Assembly (NCBI RefSeq): GCF_000154785.2
Contig: NC_015730.1
Coordinates: 3,162,001 to 3,226,000 of the forward strand
Length of the DNA stretch: 64,000 nucleotides
Origin: Roseobacter litoralis Och 149
GTDB taxonomy: Bacteria; Pseudomonadota; Alphaproteobacteria; Rhodobacterales; Rhodobacteraceae
Reading direction: 5' to 3'
This document shows, in pieces, positions 29,401 to 35,400 of this stretch. The notes under the pieces were generated by a model, which saw only the letters and a list, made by a program, of their open reading frames with translations, made no database searches and was not told the origin of the DNA. Position 1 is the stretch's first letter; the number at the start of each line of letters is the position of its first letter. Made by a program: the position numbers and the translations under genes.

Positions 29401-32400
29401 GATTGGCTGCCCGCCGTTGTCGTATTGATTTGCTGCTCATCTGCACCGGCGAGGGTTCCATCAAAGGTCACCAACTGACCGTTTGTATCTACACGCTGTG
29501 CGAAAACGCCGATGGACGACCCATCGCTGCCGCCCTGCTCTTCCCAGACGACCATGACATCGCCATTGTCCAGCAAGGTGACCTGCGCGCGCTGCTGTGC
29601 GCCAGCCGTCGTCGAGTTTATCTGGAACTCGCCGCCTTCCGGGGCACCAGAGGCATCGACAACACGCCCGAACACGCCATTGCTACTGCCATCACCTGCG
29701 GTGCCGGAGGCCGTTGACGTCCAGACAACCATGAACCGGCCAGCACCGAGATCAACCGCTTCTGGTTGGTTCTGAGTCGATGAAAACTCTTCGTTCACCT
29801 GAAAGGCAGAACCGATCTCAGTGCCGTCATTCTGATAAACCTGGGCAAAGACGCCCTGCCCGCTGCCATCCCGCCCGGTGTTATCATTCCAAAGCAGCAC
29901 GAACGTCCCATTGGACAGACCCTCGGCCCGCGGCTGGATCTGATCACCGACAGCGATATCGTTCACCTGGAACTCAACGCCGACCTGCTGGCCTTGTTCA
30001 TTGAACCTTTGTGCAAAGATTCCGCGATTACCCGAGGCGGGGTTGTCTTGCTGCGTCGAATTCCAGACGACAATGTAGCCACCATCGCTCAATTCCGCGA
30101 TGCGCGGGGCCTGCTGCGTGCTGGCGGTGAAGGAATTCACCTGCGATTCGACGCCGAGGCCGGTGTCAATCGTCACCAGATCGCGGATAAGTTCTTGCTC
30201 CATCCGGGTGAAACCGGTCTGGTTCCCGGCCTGATTGCCGATTGTGAGGTCAAAGCCGAGGCGGTTTGTACTGCTCAACCCGCCGGTGATCCCAAATGTC
30301 AGCGCTTCGGCGAGGGCCTCGATCCCGGCTTCGGATGCATTTGCATTCAGATCGACCCGCAAGGTCGCGCCGTTAACACCGTTCGACGTCGCATTGATCG
30401 TACCGATGGCGGTCCCTTCATAGGACACATTTGTTCCGTCAAATCCGATCTGTCCCGCGCCAGTCCCTTGGTTTTGAACAGATATCTGTTTGTTTGCCGA
30501 AGAGTTGAACACTTCCGAAATCTGCAAGAAGCCACCGTCAAAGCTCGTGCCTGCCAGATCGTCAAAGTCGATATTTGCATCAATGAGTTGTGGGGCATTA
30601 AACAGATCAGCCTCGCTGCGCGCTGGCGTGTCATCAAGTTGTGTCGCTTCGTTTTCGGGATCGGCAAAGTCATCCAGTGTAAGCCCGGTGGCTGTCGAGG
30701 CCCCTGCCCCAATCCGCACAAAGATAGAATCCGGCTCAGTCTGACCGCCATTCCCATCCGTCACGGTGAACCCAATGCCACGGTTGGTGAACTGCAGGTT
30801 CAGGGCGGTATCGGTAGAACCATAGGCCAAATGCTCCATGATCACCTTGACCGCTGCCGCATCCGCCGCCGCGTTGAAATCGATCCGCAAGGGTTCCCCA
30901 TTGACCCCGTTTTGCGCGGCATCAATGGTCCCGATTGCCGTGCCATTGATACTGATCGTGCTGCCCGAAATTGTGACGGCGGCATCGGTTGCGATGCTCA
31001 GCTGATCGCTCGCGGTCCTGCCAGCGGTGTAATAGACCTCAAGTGTGCCACCGTTGAAATTGGCGTTGTCAGGGTCAGAAAATTCGATGCCATCATCCAG
31101 AATTTGCGCGCCACCCACAATGTCATCTGCAAACAGCTGCACATCCCGCTCAACGTCTTCAAGCACAGGAGAGTTGTTCGCGCTCGGTGCAGATTCAAAT
31201 GTACGCAACGAGACGCCATAGCTGGATCCATCGCCCGAATTGCCGCTGGTGAAGGAGGACCAGACCGCCGCAAAGCCATCGTTGAAGGACGTGACGGCGG
31301 GTTGGAATTGTTGGGATGATGTCTCAACGTTCAGTTGGATTTCACCGTCTATGCGGTCACCATTGGCGTCAAAACGCTGCCCGAACACACCGTCGCTGCT
31401 GCCATCCTGATTGCTGCCCGCGGTCCAGCTGACCAGAAAGCCCCCATCACTCAGGGCCGTGATATCCGCATCACTTTCGCTGTTGAGCCGGTCCGTGTTG
31501 ACGCGGAACTCGCCGCCAACGGCAACGCCATTGACGTCATAGCGTTGTGCAAAAACACCTCCAGCGGACCCGTCCAGCAGGTCATCAGTCCAGACCACGA
31601 CGAAACCGCCACCGTCCAAACCAATCACCGCCGGTTGCGACTGATCATCATTCGTTGTTGTGTTGACCTGAAACTGCGCGCCGGTTGCAGCACCGTTTGC
31701 GTCAAAGCGCTGCGCAAAAACACCGTTGCGATCCCCGTCCCCTTCGGCCCCGCTCGCGAAGGACGTAAAGACGACCACATGGCCTGCATTGTTGCCAACC
31801 CCGTCCACTAGCGTTGCGACATCTGGTTGCGACTGATTGCCAGTCACGGTCGCCGTGTTCACCGTGATCTCGGCACCGACAGCAACCCCATTTGCGTCAA
31901 ATCGCTGGCTGAGGATCGCGTCCTGACTGCCATCGCCGTCATCCGAAACATAGGTGGCGACAAATCCGCCATCGGCGAAGGCTGCGACCGAAGGTGCGAA
32001 CTGCGATAGCGCCACCGCTGTATTTACGACAATTTCAGAACCTTGCTCAACACCATTCGCGTCAAAGCGCTGCGCGATGATCCCTTGATCAAAGTCGCCG
32101 GGATTATCCTGATTGGTCGATTGCCACGCAACGACGAAGCCGCCGTCGGCGGTCGCCGTAACGCTGGGCGCACTTTGCGCACTTAGAGTTACATCATTGA
32201 CGAGGAACTCCGGACCTGAGGGAATTCCGTTCGCATCATATAGCTGGCCGAACACGCCCGTGTTGAAATCACTGATGTTATCCTGGTTGGTCGACTGCCA
32301 GACAACGATGATACCACCACCGGTCAGTTCAGCGACCTGCGCATTGTCCTGATTGCTTTCTGTATGCGCGTTCACACCGCGCTCGACGCTCGCGACAAGT

Positions 32401-35400
32401 GTGGAATCCACATCCGGAACCACTGTTACTTCTATAAGCTGCGTGGGTGTGCTTTGCCCGTCGCCATCGGTGAGGTCGACACTCAGGCGTCGGGCTGCCA
32501 CCGGCGCATCCGAACCATTGCCGTATGCAAGATTGCCCAGCAAAGCCTCAACGGCCTCAGCGGTTGCGTTTGTATTCAACGTGATTGAAAAAACCGGCCC
32601 GCTGTTTGTGATCGTACCAACCGTAACGCCGTCTACCGTAACTGTGTCACCCGTGTTCAGGCCAGAGAACTGAACATCGCCATTTCCGACATCCCCGGCC
32701 ACGAGACCAAGCTGGTCCTGCGTTTCATCATCACCCGGGTTGAGTTGTTCGATATCGTCAAAAGTCTGCGCAACCGCGAGCGTTAGCACGCCCCCGTCAA
32801 AGTCATTTGAATCCGCATCCCCAAACGCAACAGTCGCATCCGCGTCCAAACGTTGCAGGCCTGCGTTGACATCCGCTTCGTCAAAGACGGCGGTGTCTGA
32901 GAACCCTTGTATTACTGGCGCGGCACCGGGTGTGAAATCTGCCGGGTTGCCATAGACCTGCTGAAAGACACCGTTGCTGCTGCCATCGCCCGAGGTGCCG
33001 GAGGTCACCGATGAGAAGGTGGCCACAAAATTGCCACCCGGCAAGGCCGCCAATTTAGGTGAGAACTGGCTGCTGACAAAGGTTTCCTGATTGAGCAGGA
33101 ACTCCCCGTCGAGACGTTCGCCAGTCGCCGAATAGCGCTGTGCGAGCACCGCATCGCCGCTTGCATCCGCATTCCCTGCAAAATTACGCCACGCGATGAC
33201 GAACGTGCCATCGTCCAGCCCGATAACATTGGCTTCGCTTTGGGTGCTGGAAAAACTGTCATTGACTATGAAAACGTCACCTGCGGGCGCACCGGAAGCG
33301 TCATACCTTTGCGCAGCGATACCCTGACCGGACCCATCAAGCCCGCTCGTATCCGTCCATGCAATGACAAAACCACCATCCGCCGTGGCTGCAATATCCG
33401 CCTCGGACGTGCTGCTTGATGTAATGCCAACCTGAGTTTCTGCGACTGCTTCGGTGCCATCGGGATTGAACACCCGCACGAAGGCCGTGTTACCGGAGAA
33501 ATAGGTTACGGCAATGCTGCCATCGGTCAGGACGGCCACATCTGCCGTGCCCTGATTGCCGACGGATGTCGTATTCGCGACCAGCTCGCTCCCGACGGGC
33601 GTGCCGTCTGTCGCAAAGCGTTGCATCAGAACGGCATCCGCAGAGCCGTCCCCACTGTCGGAAGTGTAGACAACGACATACCCGCCATTTGCAAAGCCCG
33701 GTGTGCCGGTCGGGATAGTGGCAACGGCGGGGTCAAACTGCGTGGATATCACCGTCGTGTTGACAACTGTTTCGCCTCCAACAGGCGTGCCGTCTGCCGC
33801 ATAGCGTTGCGAAATAATCCCGAGGTCGCTGCTTTCCGGCACATCCACGAAGCCGGATTCCCAGACGACAACCCAACCGCCGTCTTCCAGCCCGGTGACG
33901 ACCGGATCTGCCTGATTGCCGGAGGTTAAGGTGTTGACCTGAAATTCACCGCCAATGCGCGCGCCTTCGGAATTATACCGCTGGCCAAAGACACCTTCGC
34001 CACTTTCGTCCTGACCGTCGGAGTCCCAGACAACAACCCAGCCGCCGTCCGTCAGCGCGGCCACTTCCTGCTGGTCCTGCGCATCGGCGACAAAGCTGTT
34101 CACCTGCTCTTCGGGTCCAACCGGCACCGGCGCACCTGCCTCGGCGACTTGGTTGATGCGGATTTCCAGCGAACGCGGCTGGGTCAGCCCGCCATCGCCA
34201 TCCTCGATCAACAGCGAATACGTGCGGGAATCGCGCGGATTATCAGAATCCGTCTGATACGACAGAGCATTCAGCAACGATTGAACACGGTCCGGCGTAG
34301 CACCTGCAAGAAGGTCCAAAACCAAATCAGCGCCGTTCAAACCGTCGGAAGATACAGTTGCAACTGCCACACCATCGACCCGAAGCGTCGCGCCGGTTTG
34401 CGTAACTGTGCCGCCAACAGCGACAAACACCGAATCCTGTGACAGATCATCGGGTGCATTGAAGCGGTCCGCGAGCGGCTCAGTCACAACGCGGCTCAGA
34501 CGGACGACCCCACCCTCAAGATCGCTGGAATCCGCGTCGGTCAAAGACAGGCCACCCGTCAAAACAAGCTGGCTGCCGACATTTGCAACATCTTCGTCGA
34601 TATCGATGATCAGCGGCAATCCTTGAAGCACAGGAGCCGCAGATTGCGATATCTCGGCCGGATCCCCGATGATTTGCTGGAAAACACCGCGGCTGTCGCC
34701 GTCGCCAGCCGTACCCGAAGTTTCCGACGTCCATTGAACGACATAATTTCCATTGGGCAAGGCGGCCAATGAAATTTCGTTTTGCGTCGACAGGACTTCG
34801 GTATTGACCCGCGTCTCACTGTCCAGCCGCGTCCCATCCGCGTCAAACACCTGCACGAACACATCCTGACCATTGCCCGGCGCGGGCACGGATGTATCCG
34901 TCCAGCCGATGACAAAGCCACCTGTATCCAACGCGATGATATCAGGGAACGTCTGGTCCCCGATCACGGTATCGTTCACGCGGGTTTCGGCACCGATTGC
35001 GACCCCTGCATCGCTGTAGCGCTGATAGTAAATCCCGCCAGAACTGGAATCCTGACCCTCAGAGCGCCAGACAACGACGAAATCACCATTGTCCAACGTT
35101 GCAACTTTGGGCACCGACTGCGCGTTGTTCACAAAGGAGTTGACCTGAAATTCCGCGCCTTCCGGGCTGCCAGAGCTATCGAAAATACGCGCTGATAGGG
35201 ATGATGAGGACCCATCCCCATTGGCAACGTCATTCTCCTCCCAAGCCACAACAAAGCGACCGCCGCTGAGGGCCGAAACCGCAGCGGTATCCTGTGCGCC
35301 GATTGTCTGTTCATTGATCGCAATTTCGCCGCCGACGCGCGCGCCTGCAGCATTGAACAACTGGCCAAAGACGCCGTTTGAATTGCCGTCCCCGGCCGTA

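Noticed and set aside
29994..31319. 441-codon open frame on the plus strand inside the giant gene
   Set aside because: It is antisense to a highly repetitive, continuous coding frame, has no recognisable domain or ribosome site, and many similar antisense frames occur along the same repeats.
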